NCBI RefSeq assembly: GCF_002104995.1
Contig: NW_024468249.1
Location: forward strand, 1,364,001 to 1,428,000
Direction: 5' to 3'
DNA length: 64,000 nt
Origin: Linderina pennispora
Taxonomy: Eukaryota; Kickxellomycota; Kickxellomycetes; Kickxellales; Kickxellaceae
Part shown: in pieces, positions 45,477 to 56,961 of the stretch
Position numbering within the stretch: position 1 is the stretch's first letter
Layout of the letters: each line of letters starts with the position of its first letter
The notes under the pieces: generated by a model
The model's input: only the letters and a program-made list of their open reading frames with translations
What the model was told of the DNA's origin: nothing
Databases searched by the model: none
Made by a program: the position numbers and the translations under genes

Positions 45477-46823
45477 ATGTCGGCAACAAAGGTCGCACAA
45501 AAGGTCGGAAAAAGCGAGGCGAGCAATGGCCAGCAGGGCATTCGCGAGTACCACCTTCACAAAATCCAGGAGACGGAGCAGAAAATTGTCGACAAGACAC
45601 AGAACCTGCGCCGCCTGGAGGCCCAGCGCAATGCACTAAACACGAAGGGTAAGCAGCTACGAGCAATATGCCAGCGACATTGTGTCTTGCGCAGGCTCCC
45701 AATTTTGCCACAGTTCCCATCCTAACACTCAATCGCAATTCTCTGTATTCATATTCCTTGTCTAGTTCGTCTGCTAAAGGACGAACTCAACCTGCTCCAG
45801 GAGCCAGGGTCGTCAGTGGCGGAGGTCGTGAAGGTCATGGGCAAGAAGAAGGTGCTGGTCAAGGTTCAGCCCGAGGGCAAGCACGTGGTGGATATCGCAG
45901 AGGACATTGACATCACGAAGCTGACGCCGTCGACCCGCGTGGCACTGCAGTCTGATACGTTCAAGCTGTACAAGATCCTGCCCAACAAGATCGACCCGCT
46001 GGTGAGCCTGATGATGGTCGAGAAGGTACCTGACTCGACATACGACATGATCGGTGGACTTGACAAACAGATCAAGGAGATCAAGGAGGTTATTGAGCTG
46101 CCGGTCAAGCACCCGGAGCTGTTTGATGCGCTGGGTATTGCACAGCCCAAGGGTGTGCTTCTGTACGGCCCGCCTGGTACAGGAAAGACGCTGCTGGCAC
46201 GTGCAGTCGCCCACCACACTGACTGCCGGTTCATCCGCGTGTCGGGGTCGGAGCTGGTGCAAAAGTACATTGGCGAGGGTAGTCGCATGGTGCGCGAGCT
46301 GTTTGTGATGGCCCGCGAGCACGCGCCGTCCATCATCTTCATGGACGAGATTGACTCGATTGGCTCGTCGCGCGGCGAGTCGGGTTCTGGCGGCGGCGAC
46401 TCTGAGGTGCAGCGCACGATGCTGGAGCTACTCAACCAGCTCGATGGCTTTGAGCCGTCGCAGAGTATCAAGGTCATCATGGCCACCAACCGTATCGATA
46501 TCCTGGACTCGGCGCTCCTGCGTCCGGGCCGTATCGACCGTAAGATCGAGTTCCCGCCTCCAAATGAGGTTGCCCGTACCGACATTCTGCGCATCCACTC
46601 GCGCAAGATGAACCTGACTCGCGGCATCAACCTGCGCAAGATTGCCGAGCGCATGTCAGGAGCCAGCGGTGCTGAGGTCAAGGGCGTGTGTACCGAGGCT
46701 GGCATGTACGCGCTGCGTGAGCGGCGTGTGCATGTCACACAAGAGGACTTTGAGATGGCTGTATCCAAGATCATGAAGAAGGACTCGGAGCAGAACACGT
46801 CGCTGCAGAAGCTGTTCAAGTAG
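45477..46823 (+). CDS. RPT6: 26S proteasome regulatory ATPase Rpt6
   Basis: Two exons, 45477-45648 and 45766-46823, with a 117-nt intron (GTAAGC to TCTAG) in phase 1. The joined frame gives 409 residues without breaks. An N-terminal coiled coil ([20 protein letters not shown] and [15 protein letters not shown] joined to [16 protein letters not shown]) identifies Rpt6 among the six Rpt ATPases. Walker A is GPPGTGKT and Walker [34 protein letters not shown] and the C-terminal [12 protein letters not shown] follow. The subunit unfolds substrates at the base of the 19S particle. Convergent with the UNC93-like gene, stop to stop 94 bp. Confidence 0.98.
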
Positions 46824-46916
46824 TTATACTTGTGTTTCCTTTCGCCACATTTTCATTACAGGTGTTTCATCTTTTTATTTTCAAACCAAGAAACTACACG
46901 TGGAGAACAGGGCTTT

Positions 46917-48798
46917 TTAGAGGTACTCGAGGTCGTCGTGGTTGCCCTTGATGAGCCAATCGTCGGCCGGCAGATCCTCGACCTCATCGGACTGGTTTTT
47001 GATGTTGTAGGCAACGTAGAACATGAAGGGCAGCGCGCAGGCCATCAGCACCCAGTTGGCAATGAGCTGGTGCATCAGCGTGACGCCCTTGGCATCGAGC
47101 TGCCAGGCGACGGCGGCGCCAAGCGACTGCATGCCCTTGTAGAAGCCAGCGTAGCGGGCAAGCATCTGCGAGTCGTTGGTCAGAGTACCCAGCATCCAGT
47201 ATGCCAGGGACTGCCACAGCGCATCGACGCCGCCCATGAAGCAGAACAGGATGATCGGGCCCACTGCGCGAGAGGACTCGGTGAAGTCGATCAGACCGCC
47301 TGGGTAGTCAGTGTCAGCGGTCGTGGTCGGGCCGTGCGTGTACCGCTGCTGCATGACCAGAGTGCATCCCCACATGACATTGCCCAGGATGGCCACAATG
47401 CCTAGTGACGTGAGTGCCCGGTGGCGGCGGCTCATTTTCTCACGGTCGTGCAGGAACGAGATCACGTATGCGGCGGCCATCTGCGATGCCCAGTACAGCA
47501 TCGAGTTCAGTCCACGCGTGCGGATAGTGAACAGCGAGCCGTTGAAGGCACCCCACTGGTACGAGTAGAAGAAGTTGGACACAAAGCACATGGGCAGCAG
47601 AAGCAGCATCCACGGGTTCATAAACAGCTTGAGCACCTCGATTGCCTCGTAGCGCACGTCAGTGTAGCGCATCAGCACGACGTGTGAGCCGTCGCCGCGC
47701 ACGACACGCTCGGGCGGGGCCAAGGCAAGAGCAGCAAGCGCACCCAGGGCCTCAAGCGCAACGAAGACGATGTAGCCGGCATCAGGCAGTGGCTTCGCCG
47801 GGCTGTCGCGGTCCTCGTTGAAGTTGACTACGAACGGGACGATACCGCCTATGACGCCGCCGAGGTTGAAGATGACCCAGAAAATGGAAATGTACCTTCC
47901 CTTCTGATTCTCGTTCGGATACGACATCATGATCATTCCCTGCGCAGACCACAGAATACCAGCGCCAATCCCGAGAATCGGGCCGGTGCTAATGGTGAAT
48001 GCACCGTTTTTGGTGTGGTTGTAGTAGATGTACGAGGCCGAGTAGAGAGAGTACGTCAGACCAGAGAGGAAGATGGTCCAGCGAATTCCACACAGGTTGA
48101 CAATGGCGCCACCAAGAACACCAAACACGATGAATGTACAGTACAGTCCGGTGTTTGTGTTGTTGGACACTGTCCGGTCAACCTGCCCGGCACCGCCAAC
48201 AGCATTCAGGGCGTTGAACATGCCTACGAAAACAAACAGCGACTCCGCGCATATTTAGTAAATATCTGCTTCAAGTCGGGGTCTGACGACATTGAGATGC
48301 AAACAGATATGAGCACTTGCCCTGTCTAGTGCAAGCCATATATCCCCAGTGCCACAAATACCCAACATTGGAGCAGGAGCAGCAGCGAATAAACAAACAA
48401 ACGGAGCATCATTGCTATTAGCCAGGGCCAGTTTGGGTGCCTAAAATGAGCCGAGAATATCTATTTCGGAAATAGGTACGCTTGCCATACGCAATCATGC
48501 GCGCGGAGCATAGAGTAGCAATCAACATTGGCAATCATTTCTGCTCCTGCTCAATTGAGGGGCCGGCTGGAGTGGGATGAGGAAGGAGGACATGCGAGCT
48601 TGTCAGGTTCCACAGCGTGGCTTCCCATACGGAACCAGAGCTGTGTGACAGGGATAGAGAGGCAGAGCGTATGTGGGCGCGCGAGCAAGGTATGCTGCTA
48701 TGAGCAGCGTCAATCGGTGTCTTACCTGGGCACAGGAAGCAAATGAGGCTCATGATGACCACTTGGGTCATCGGGCTGTTGTAGCGTATCCGCTTCAT
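46917..48798 (-). CDS. UNC93-like major-facilitator membrane protein
   Basis: Exon 1 (48726-48798) encodes MKRIRYNSPMTQVVIMSLIC, and exon 2 (46917-48223) continues as GMFNALNAVGGAGQVDRTVS in the right phase. This gives 459 residues. The YNSP start followed by the CP/GMFNAL junction is typical of fungal UNC93-like (DUF895) proteins. About eleven hydrophobic segments follow, such as LYCTFIVFGVLGGAIVNLCG, ILGIGAGILWSAQG and IFWVIFNLGGVIGG. The last residues ELP-rich tail (VEDLPADDWLIKGNHDDLEY) is cytosolic. Substrate unknown. The intron, 502 nt, is the longest in a coding region of this window. Confidence 0.92.
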
Positions 48799-49981
48799 AT
48801 TTGCGTGTGTGAGGGCTGTGTTTCTGAGATTATGAACAAATGGTGGCTAGAAGTAACAAGAGGGCGAATACTGGTAGTGAATCGGCGACCCAGAAGGACA
48901 GGAGTATTTGCAAGAGCTGAAACGCCTCAAGGGAAAAGTGGGCAGGCTAAATAAGGAGGGTGGAATAAAGGAGAGAAAAATACAGATCCGGCTAGCCCTG
49001 TGTAAATTGCCAGGGAGCAAAGCAGGCTTTATCAATGAAGCGCACAGCGGTCCGCTCTAGAAGCGCCGGAAAAAAGTTGACGGACAAGTGAATTTCCACT
49101 CTCTGGGGCAAGGAGGCAGGGTGAAGCATCATCCCATCCTACCACGCTTTTTTTTTTTGAATGTCCGGTCCTCAGCCAATGATGCACATTCGCCGCCAAG
49201 CACTTCGGGCCACAGCTTTTGAGTACTGATTTTTCTGCAGCTCAGACTGGATGACCAAGGGCCCCGGCACCCTCCCCCAGCACACCCCCTCCCGCCTCTG
49301 TCGCTGTAACACGCGGCATGGATTGGCGGAGCACTTGAAACAGTTGGAAAGGAAGGCAATCACTTTTTTTTTCGCCTGTCCATTTACAGAAAGCACAGTT
49401 CAATGCAAGATCCCGGCTTCATTTCAGTGCCTGAACACTGAACAGTAGACGCAAGGGGAGCCAGGCAGAGTCTGTGGAAGCACGGGCGAGGCTAAGGTAG
49501 CAGGTCGCGCTGTGCGACGCAGGTGGGAGAAAAGAACACTCTCTGGGCTAGCTTTGGCAAGCCGGAAAGGAAAAAAGCCGGGAGGACATCGATCCTCCTT
49601 GGCTCGCTCATGTTTGTGCAGTTAATGAAAATGAAGCAGCGTGCACATACACAGCACAAGACGTCCGTGCCAGCGGCGAATTGGGGGCTGAGGATGCGAC
49701 AACAAACAACCCATCTGTCTGGTGACTGGGGTGAGAGCGCATTGATAAGGTGGCGCTATGGGGGAACCGGGTACCTGCGACACCCCCAGAAATGGCTATA
49801 GGATCAGCGGCGGACAGCACGCAGGTGTGCTAGTGTTGTGCGGTTACCGCATTTGGTTTGGTAGCGGATAGGTGCTGCTCATCAGCATGCACCAGGCTCC
49901 TATAGGCACATACTGTATCTAATCCACCAACAGAGCCAGGAGCCTATAGGCGCCCGACATCGGGTGTCGACACTAATCGGC

Positions 49982-50653
49982 ATGTATCCGGTGGATCTCT
50001 CCATGGAACTGGCCGGGTACTCTGCCCGGCGGAAGAGGCACAATGCCGCTCAGCTTGCAGCACTGTCTTTTTACTCCTGCCCCATCAAGCCGATGCTGTT
50101 GCCTATGCCAATCCCCGTGCTGCGCCCGGCTCGGCGCTTTCAGTATGTGCGGACGGACTGCATTGGCAATCCCCGCCGCCAGGCAAATAATGTTTGGGTT
50201 TTATTCTATTTCCGGGCCTTGCTAGTTTGCTCTCTGCAGCTGGCCCGCTCAGCAAAATGGCTCGTAGGCGCAGCAGCCTGTGTGTCGGAACACAGCACAA
50301 TGGTGTGGTCCGGTTTGCAGATGTGGACCGGCTATCATCCAGTTTTAGCATTGCACATCTCTCCGGGCAAATGGCCGGGCGCGGACAGGAACGCGATGTG
50401 TGGAGGCCACACGCTCCGCGCTTTGGTTAGACCTGGGACTTTTATATCGGAGGCTGCCGTAAGAGTACTGTATCGATGGCAAAAGCGCTCATGGTCTGTG
50501 CACCTTAGCCGCAGCCGGACTAGGCTGGGCGGATATGCGCTGCGTCTTTTTGTCGACATAGCACTCATCGGCTGGGCTGTTTATTTTTTCAGCCAGGCAC
50601 AATTTCATCATGTAGACACCAAGGGCAATGCTCTTCTCATGAAACCCCGATAA
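49982..50653 (+). CDS. Possible hypothetical protein (223 codons)
   Basis: A long open frame from the first ATG (MYPVDLSMELAGYSARRKRH) to the stop after KGNALLMKPR. It is rich in Arg, Trp, Leu and Met and has one hydrophobic stretch near the C-terminus (LFVDIALIGWAVYFF). No family signature is seen, no TATA box is obvious, and codon bias is weak. A frame of this length can arise by chance in this GC range, so the call is tentative. Confidence 0.25.
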   Translation: MYPVDLSMELAGYSARRKRHNAAQLAALSFYSCPIKPMLLPMPIPVLRPARRFQYVRTDCIGNPRRQANNVWVLFYFRALLVCSLQLARSAKWLVGAAACVSEHSTMVWSGLQMWTGYHPVLALHISPGKWPGADRNAMCGGHTLRALVRPGTFISEAAVRVLYRWQKRSWSVHLSRSRTRLGGYALRLFVDIALIGWAVYFFSQAQFHHVDTKGNALLMKPR

Positions 50654-51718
50654 TCGGATGCCTCGGCTGCAGTATTGGTGATATGCAAGGAAAGTAGATC
50701 CGGTATCTTTGCGTGAGAGCTGGCTCTGAGATTTCACAGCTTCTGCCAGGCGATTTCAGGTAAAAGTGCTATATATCTGACGCCGGTACAAAGACAAACA
50801 TGAATCTGGCCAATGCCACCCACAAAGGATATTTGTATACTGTGCCTCCTTTGTGATATAGCCAGGGACAGCAATTCTACACAAAAATTGGAATACCGGT
50901 GGTCACGTTTTTGACCATGCGAAACCAGTTCAGAGAGAAAATGCCCATCTCGATGTTGCTTTGCTTCGCAGAATAGGAGCACATGTCGCTCACCAGTGAG
51001 GAGGTTCATTCTACAGTATGCAGCATGATTAGCAGCCCAGTTTCGGGCCATTTAGAGGCATTTCCCAAGTGGACCTCCTCCCCTTGTCCGCAACCGATAT
51101 TGCATTGGTCCGGCATCTGTCGAAACGGAATCAGCAATACGTGCATGTTGCAAAGTAAAGGAATGTGCACGATTGCCCAAGCCATGCACTGTTGAATAAA
51201 ATGTGCAGCAATTCGTACAGCCCGCCTCTGTCAATAGTGCCTGCGGACCAGCGAATGGAAATAGGCCGGGTCTACACTGAACAGCAAGATGAAATTCTCG
51301 GGACGATTTACGCCCAAGGCCAGGGGAATAGCAAGAAGTAAAACTGGCTCTTTATTGCCATCTTTACACCTGATTCAGGCAGAACCGACTGCAACGGATT
51401 AAAACCGCTGGCGGTTTCCTGAATACACCTGCTCATTGCGTATGGATCCGCTGCTTGGACTCCATTTGTCGGCTATATGCGCTCTCTCCATGAGCGGCAC
51501 AGCGGGCCAAAAATGAGCCAGGCCGATCTCTTTTGTCGATACAAGGGGTACGGGTATTTCTCCGCACCTGACATGCAGTTCCAAGGCATCGGAGGTCCAG
51601 ACATTGGGCATCTAACAGCCCCTCAGGTCCAAAAGGAGATGGCGTGGTTTCTTCTGGCGCGGGCTGAGTGCCTCTGATCCCGCACACCAGCTCCAGCATA
51701 CTGCCTTCCCACAATGGT

Positions 51719-51766
51719 CACGTGATCATGATCAGATGCACCTCGATATTAGATCACGTTCACGTG
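51719..51766. promoter_or_regulatory. Paired CACGTG motifs upstream of DCP1
   Basis: CACGTG at 51719-51724 and 51761-51766, with an additional ATCACGT in between. GTCACGTGATC and GATCACGTTCACGTGAC form a near inverted repeat. They lie 180-228 bp before the DCP1 ATG; in fungi such E-boxes bind bHLH regulators. Confidence 0.5.
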
Positions 51767-51946
51767 ACTCTCGCAAAATGTGCGTAAAGCTGGGAGTCTG
51801 CTCGCAAATTTGCTGGACCCCAAGGGTCAAATTGGGAGCGGGAATTGGTGTTTGAGCTGCTCTTCTTTTCACAACTATTTTTGACAACGCGTTTAGTATT
51901 CCCGAACCTTACCTACCTTATTTTTACTCTGAGCGAAAATATACAA

Positions 51947-53751
51947 ATGGCACCGAATAAACAGAACACGGCAGAGACGCGCAAGAAGCTAGCGGCAAAC
52001 CTACAAGTTTTGCGCCGATACGACGAGCACATTCAGGCTATTGTTGGCACGACCAGCCATGTTGTGCTGTACCAGTTCCAGCAAGAGAGCTCGACGTGGG
52101 TAAGGACTGGCAGCAGCAGCAGCAGCAGCCAGGATTAAAAGGGCATTGGGAAAAAGACAAGCGTGACCATGCTAACAGTGCATGCTCTCTTCTTATATCT
52201 AGGCAAAGAAGGACGTGGAAGGGGCTCTATTTCTTTTTGAGAGGTAAGCGAGGAGAGGCACTGCACACGGCGAGCACGGGGATGGTTGTATTCTAGCGCT
52301 GAGCTTGCACTGGCTATTGTTTGGGCTGGGTCATACGGGCTTTGTTCTCCCTCGGTCTCACGGACGCGTCTCTAACCCCTTCTCGGTTTGTTTTGTACGT
52401 TAGGTCATCAGCACCGCACTATGGATTCATGGTGATGAACCGGCTGGGTATCGACAACTACACTGAGCTGCTTGGACCGCAGATCAGTATCCAGCCGACG
52501 GACGAATTCCTGATCTACCGACAGTCGGACGGGGCAGTAATGGGGATCTGGATCTACGAGGAGGCGGACCGCAAGTCGATTGCGACGCAGATGGAGGAGT
52601 GCAGTAAGACGGCCAAGTCGGCGTTTACGGGACAGCGACCTGCGCGGCTGTTTCCGCGCAACAGCGAGGAGGAGCGGCGGTTCCAGCAGGCATACCCACG
52701 CAGCCGGTCGAACAGCAAGCGTGAAGCCAACAGCAGCGAGAACGCCGAGCTGCAGGCACTGATTACGCGCACGAAGCAGATCCAGCAGCAGCGCAACCAG
52801 GCGCAGGTGCAGGCGCAGGTGCAGGTGCAAGCGGGCAACGGCAACTCGCTGGTCAGCAAGCTACAGGCGATGGGGCTGGATCCGTCGGGCGGCGGGCAGC
52901 AGTTGCAGGAGCAGGCCGCGAGGCCGAATGCACTGCCCGAAGACCCAGCGATTGTGCTGGCGCGCAAGTCGTCGGTGAAGCCGCAGGAGATGGCAGGCGG
53001 TAGCCAGGCGACAGGCGAGTCGGCATTCAGGTCCTCGCTGCCAGTGCCCACGACACACGCGCAGAACGGAACTGTGGTGAGTCTCGGTGGGTATAGCGGG
53101 GTGCAGGTGCCGCCATCGCCGCCAGCCCTGCATCCAGTGCCGTCGCCATACCCAGCATCCACCATCACCACGCCGCTGCCGTCGAATGCGAACCCGGCGC
53201 TGGCGCAGCGCATGCAGCAGGCGTTCTGGCAGTCGCAGATGGGGCCGATGGAGGGCATGCCTGCACACGCGTCGCCTGGGCCCCTGCCGCCGCCGCAGTT
53301 CGCCATGATGCCCGGCATGCATGCGTTCCCGCAGCTGGCAGGCGGGCACCCCGGGATCCACGGGTCTCCGGCGCCGATGCCGCCGTTTGTGCCTGGCACA
53401 CCGCAGGCGCAGGCGCCGCCAGCCGCGAGCTCAGCAATGGCACAAAATCTGGCCGAGCAGCTGGTGTCGCTGGTCAAGCAGCGCATGAATCCGGGCCAAA
53501 CGGCCGAGTTTGCGGCGGGAATGCAGCCGCAGATGCCACCCGATGTTGTGAAGGCACAGCGGGCGTTCTGCAGAGACTGGCTGATCCATGTAATCCAATC
53601 GGACGATGAGCTGGTCGACGCCTTTGTGCAGCGCTTCCCACCACCCATCTTCCCTGGATCGGCGGCCCCAATGCCCCAGCCGCAGCAGCCGCAGAAAGCA
53701 CAGCAGCCAGTCCCGCCGCAGTCGCAGTCGCCGGCGACGGCCCAGTCGTAG
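51947..53751 (+). CDS. DCP1: mRNA-decapping enzyme subunit Dcp1
   Basis: Three exons: 51947-52099, 52203-52243 and 52404-53751, phases 0 and 2, 513 residues with no break. The middle exon is only 41 nt. The EVH1 domain reads LAANLQVLRRYDEHIQAIVG, HVVLYQFQQESSTW, KKDVEGALFLFERSSAPHYG, FMVMNRLGIDNYTELLGPQI, and EFLIYRQSDGAVMGIWIYEE. The rest is a Pro/Gln-rich low-complexity region. A C-terminal helix (KAQRAFCRDWLIHVIQSDDE then LVDAFVQRF) matches the Dcp1 trimerisation motif. The protein activates Dcp2 in P-bodies for mRNA decay. Intron 1 carries an AGC trinucleotide run. Confidence 0.93.
52112..52131 (+). repeat. AGC trinucleotide run in DCP1 intron 1
   Basis: Six to seven consecutive AGC units inside the first DCP1 intron, so it does not reach the protein if splicing occurs as proposed. 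Confidence 0.7.
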
Positions 53752-54018
53752 CTGGTCCCATGGCGGAAACAGCGCGTGCTTCGGGTGAGCTGGCAAATTC
53801 GCCGTCTGTTTTGCTGTTTGGGTCCGTTTATAGACCTGGGCCCAAGACCATCACGCGGAGGTGCCCCTGACAAGCAGCCCCCTTGCGAACTGGCCAGCTG
53901 GCATCTACGGTTTTTGTAACCCACGAGCTTTTCATAATGTCATTCAGGCATAAATAGAAGGGAGAGTTGAGAAGAGAGCTAGCAAAAAGATAATGTGCAA
54001 AGTGTAAGTGGTTTTTTT

Positions 54019-55533
54019 TTACCAAGACTCGACGTGGACGTGGCTCCGCGGGAACATACCCGTAAGCCCATCCTGCACCGAGTCCTCGCCAATGGTGACA
54101 ACCTCGCCAGCCCACCAGTCGTCGTTGATGCGCTCCTTGACGAGAATGCGGTCGCCCGCAGAGAAGCGCAAATCGCCGCTGACCTGCGGGTGATAGTCGT
54201 AAATGGCCGTGGCAAACACATGTTTTTGCTTCTGCTTCTTCTGCGGCAGGCTCGGCAGCGACTTGTTCATGGCCAGCGGCTGTTCTACCACGGGCGGCAT
54301 ATACACCATGGACTTGGACAGCATTGCCTGGCTGGCCTCGGAGGGCATGGGCGGGAAGTCAATGCTTTCCTTGGGAGAGGTCGGCGACACGAGCTTGGCG
54401 TGGGTCACCACGCTGCCCATGCTGATGCTGCCGGACCGCGAGCCCGCCGGGCTGCGAGGCGACTTTGCGCCCGCGTAGCTTGGGTGGTGGCGCTGGCCGC
54501 GCATGGGCGTGGGCAGCGGCTTGGGCGGCTGCTGCAGGACCAGCCCCAGCGACGACGACGACGACGATGCCGCCGCCGCCGCCGCCGCCGCGTGCGTCGC
54601 ACCCTGGGTCATGACGCCGGTGTATTTGGCCTGCGAGTTCAGGTCTCCGGCGGGCCTTGGCGCGGCGCAGCTGCGGCGTGACCTGGTTCGTCCTGATGCT
54701 GTTTTTAGCAAACGCTTCCATGGCGACGCCCAGGATGCGTGTAGCTGCGCTTACGCACCGTGGCCAGCGTCGACGAGGCCGAGGTATCGCTATTGAGCGA
54801 GTCGTTGATCTCCTGCCACACGCGCGACTTGCGAATCGACTCCAGGCTGGCCAGCGACCCCTGGCTGGCATTCTCCGAGTTCTCGTCCGACGAGTACTCG
54901 GCGATAGTGGCCGAGTCGTTGCTTTTCTCCGAGCGCCTGCTGCCCTGCGACGCCTTGCGGAAGAACGCGTCGTCGGTGTCGCGCATCTGCTTGGCCTCCT
55001 CCTCGGCCAGGCTGGCCAGCGTCTGCAGCCCCAGCTGCTGGTGTGGCTTGGGCGACCGCGGCGAGCCTGCCGCTGCGCCGGCCAGCCTCCTCCACGTTGA
55101 ACTTGCCGAAGAGCGCGCCCAGCTTGGCCCCCAGGCCCTCGAACTTTTGCGTCTTGGGCGACCGCGGCGACTGCAGGGCCGTGTGGATCTGCTGCTGCGG
55201 GGCCGTCTCCGACCGCTGCCGGGGAGTCCGCCGCGGGGTCGCGATTACACGTGCTGGCTCGCACGCTGTGCTCTTGCTCGTCGTCTTGGTGTACGTGCTG
55301 CATGTCTCCGTGCCGTACAGCGTGTCCTCGTCGTCGATGCCCACGACCGACCGCGGCAGGTAGCTGAAAATCGCGTTCTTGTCCGACTCCTTGATGGCGC
55401 CCACTGCTGCCAAATGCAGCACGTCGCGTCGCACAGAATTTGCCAGGTAGATCGCAAACATCTGGCTGTCCAGCTTTGGCTGCTGCATTGCAAAGGGCGT
55501 TGTCGCCCCGCTGCTCCTGACGGTAGCCATCAT
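54019..55533 (-). CDS. SH3-domain protein, C-terminal SH3
   Basis: Starts MMATVRSSGATTPFAMQQPK at 55531-55533. A conserved N-terminal helical segment (QMFAIYLANSVRRDVLHLAA, then AAVGAIKESDKNAIFSYLPR) resembles the leading helix of Lsb1/Lsb2-type actin regulators. A long Ser/Ala/Gln-rich middle part follows, then a single SH3 domain: FATAIYDYHPQVSGDLRFSA, then GDRILVKERINDDWWAGEVV and GLTGMFPRSHVHVESW at the C-terminus. The ALYDY-like motif, the WW and the P/Y-binding positions are all present. About 500 residues. Frame breaks near 55080, 54745 and 54685. Likely role in cortical actin or trafficking by family analogy; not proven. Convergent with DCP1. Confidence 0.8.
54551..54592 (-). repeat. 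Trinucleotide tract in the SH3 gene
   Basis: Runs of GAC then GCC units (plus-strand reading) code a Ser run followed by an Ala run in the SH3 protein. It is a coding microsatellite, in frame. Confidence 0.8.
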
Positions 55534-56468
55534 TTTTTTGCTTGACAGGCAGAAATAAAGGGTGGTATTACGTGCAAATAGGAAAGAGAAATGGTGTTCT
55601 CAGAACGGGTGTTTGGAGAAAGGGAGATATATATCGTTATTACGTGTTGCTGCACTGATAAAGGAAAAAAAAATAGATGTGGGCTTGTTGGCAAAAATAA
55701 ATTTCGTGCAGGGAGTTGTCGTTAGAGCATTAGGATAATAGAGGCTGGAAAAAATGAGGCGGAGTTTGGAAGAGAAGAAGATGCAGAGCAGAAACGAGAA
55801 AGAGCCGCATTGTCCTTTGTCTGCTAAAACAGTCTGACCGGCAGGCTCATGCGGGAGGGGCTTGCGCGGATCCACGGCCAACGCGATGGGGGCGGCAAGG
55901 AGAACGAAAACAACAACAAGCCGGGCTTTCAAGTGGCAATCACAATTGCCACAAGGAGCAGGTATTTTTGGACCGACCGCAGCTGTTGCTTGGCACGGCT
56001 TGCCCAGCGTTTTGTTCGTCGATATATTAAATCCTCGCACCAAGAAACGCCAGCTACTACCATCTGGGCTCTATATCTGAATTAGAAACAATCGGGCGGT
56101 GTTTCCAATAACAAACTCTGCAACGTTGTTCGCATTGACAAAAAGCACAAAAAGTCTATGCACGCGAAATCAGACCAGCGCGTTCGTAGCTGTATACAAC
56201 GTTCCCGCTGGGGCCGTCCTGCATTGCTACATGCACACAGCCTTATCCATTGTTGTGGGCTTTCAGGCGCAAGAACGCGCTCTCCCACATGGCACTAAAA
56301 ATAGCTGCTTTTTATCTGTCCCTCATGCCAGCATGGATATCCCACATCTTTCCCTGCCTGCAGCCACACGGGTTGTAGATCCCAGCCCCCAGCCATGCCA
56401 CACCCCAGCTCCAGTAACTAAAAAAGCGTATCTTCCACCACCACCCCTTTCGAAACTATCAGTCGCTC
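55534..56468. other. Divergent intergenic region between the SH3 gene and COX20
   Basis: About 935 bp. The short frames at 55600-56043 and 55849-56085 show no domain. Nothing is recognised beyond the expected promoters. Confidence 0.45.
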
Positions 56469-56961
56469 ATGCCTTCGGATACTGCGCACACCTCAGCCTG
56501 CTGCCGAGCCCAGTGGCGCGACCAACCCCGAGCACAAGCGGTCGCTCACCGACGTCGTCAAGGTAGCAGACAAAAAAAAAACTACCCCACTATACTTGCT
56601 TTTCGGAAACTGCTTCTTGGCTGACACAAAAGATTTTTTTTTTCATGTAGGCACACAATTGGGACGACATGAAAAGCGTGGCTCGCACTGAGCCGTGTGC
56701 GCGCGAGGGGTTTCTGTATGGAATTGGCACGGGTGCGGGTGTTGCGGTCCTGCGGTTTTTCCAGCGCGGCAGGATTTTCAGCGCCGGCAACTGGGGCGTA
56801 GCTACATTTGCGGTCGTGGCGATTCCATGTCCAAGCAGCTGTGCCATTTCCAGCACGCCCACCAGAGGGCCAAGATCCACACACTGATGGAGATGCAGAC
56901 AAAGGCAGTGCAGCGCAACATTGAGGGATTCGAGGCTGCAGAGGAGAACAAGTCCGACTAA
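56469..56961 (+). CDS. COX20: Cytochrome c oxidase assembly protein Cox20
   Basis: Two exons: 56469-56562 and 56651-56961, with an 88-nt intron (GTAGCA to ATGTAG). The start is MPSDTAHTSA; one extra T near 56500 then shifts to AAEPSGATNPEHKRSLTDVV. The second exon holds the family core: AHNWDDMKSVARTEPCAREG, then FLYGIGTGAGVAVLRFFQRG and NWGVATFAVVAI. After another one-base break near 56825 it continues CHFQHAHQRAKIHTLMEMQT and ends EGFEAAEENKSD. Two predicted membrane segments fit the inner mitochondrial membrane chaperone of Cox2. About 134 residues, the normal size. Confidence 0.87.

Larger units (their letters stand above)
48799..51946. other. Sparsely coding 3.1 kb region
   Basis: Between the UNC93-like gene and DCP1 no conserved gene is recognised. 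Composition is moderate GC, unlike the AT-rich island. One long frame (49982-50653) is listed separately. A short palindrome-bearing segment near 49890-49970 holds CTATAGG twice. The proximal end (51719-51766) carries the DCP1 CACGTG motifs. Confidence 0.45.

Noticed and set aside
52554-53924. 456-codon open frame antisense to DCP1
   Set aside because: It mirrors the Pro/Gln/Ala-rich DCP1 exon; the Cys- and Gly-rich translation is the expected shadow of such codons, and DCP1 has a full domain match.
54359-55303. 314-codon minus-strand frame within the SH3 gene region
   Set aside because: Arg-rich low-complexity translation in another frame of the same strand; the true SH3 frames on either side have domain and motif support.
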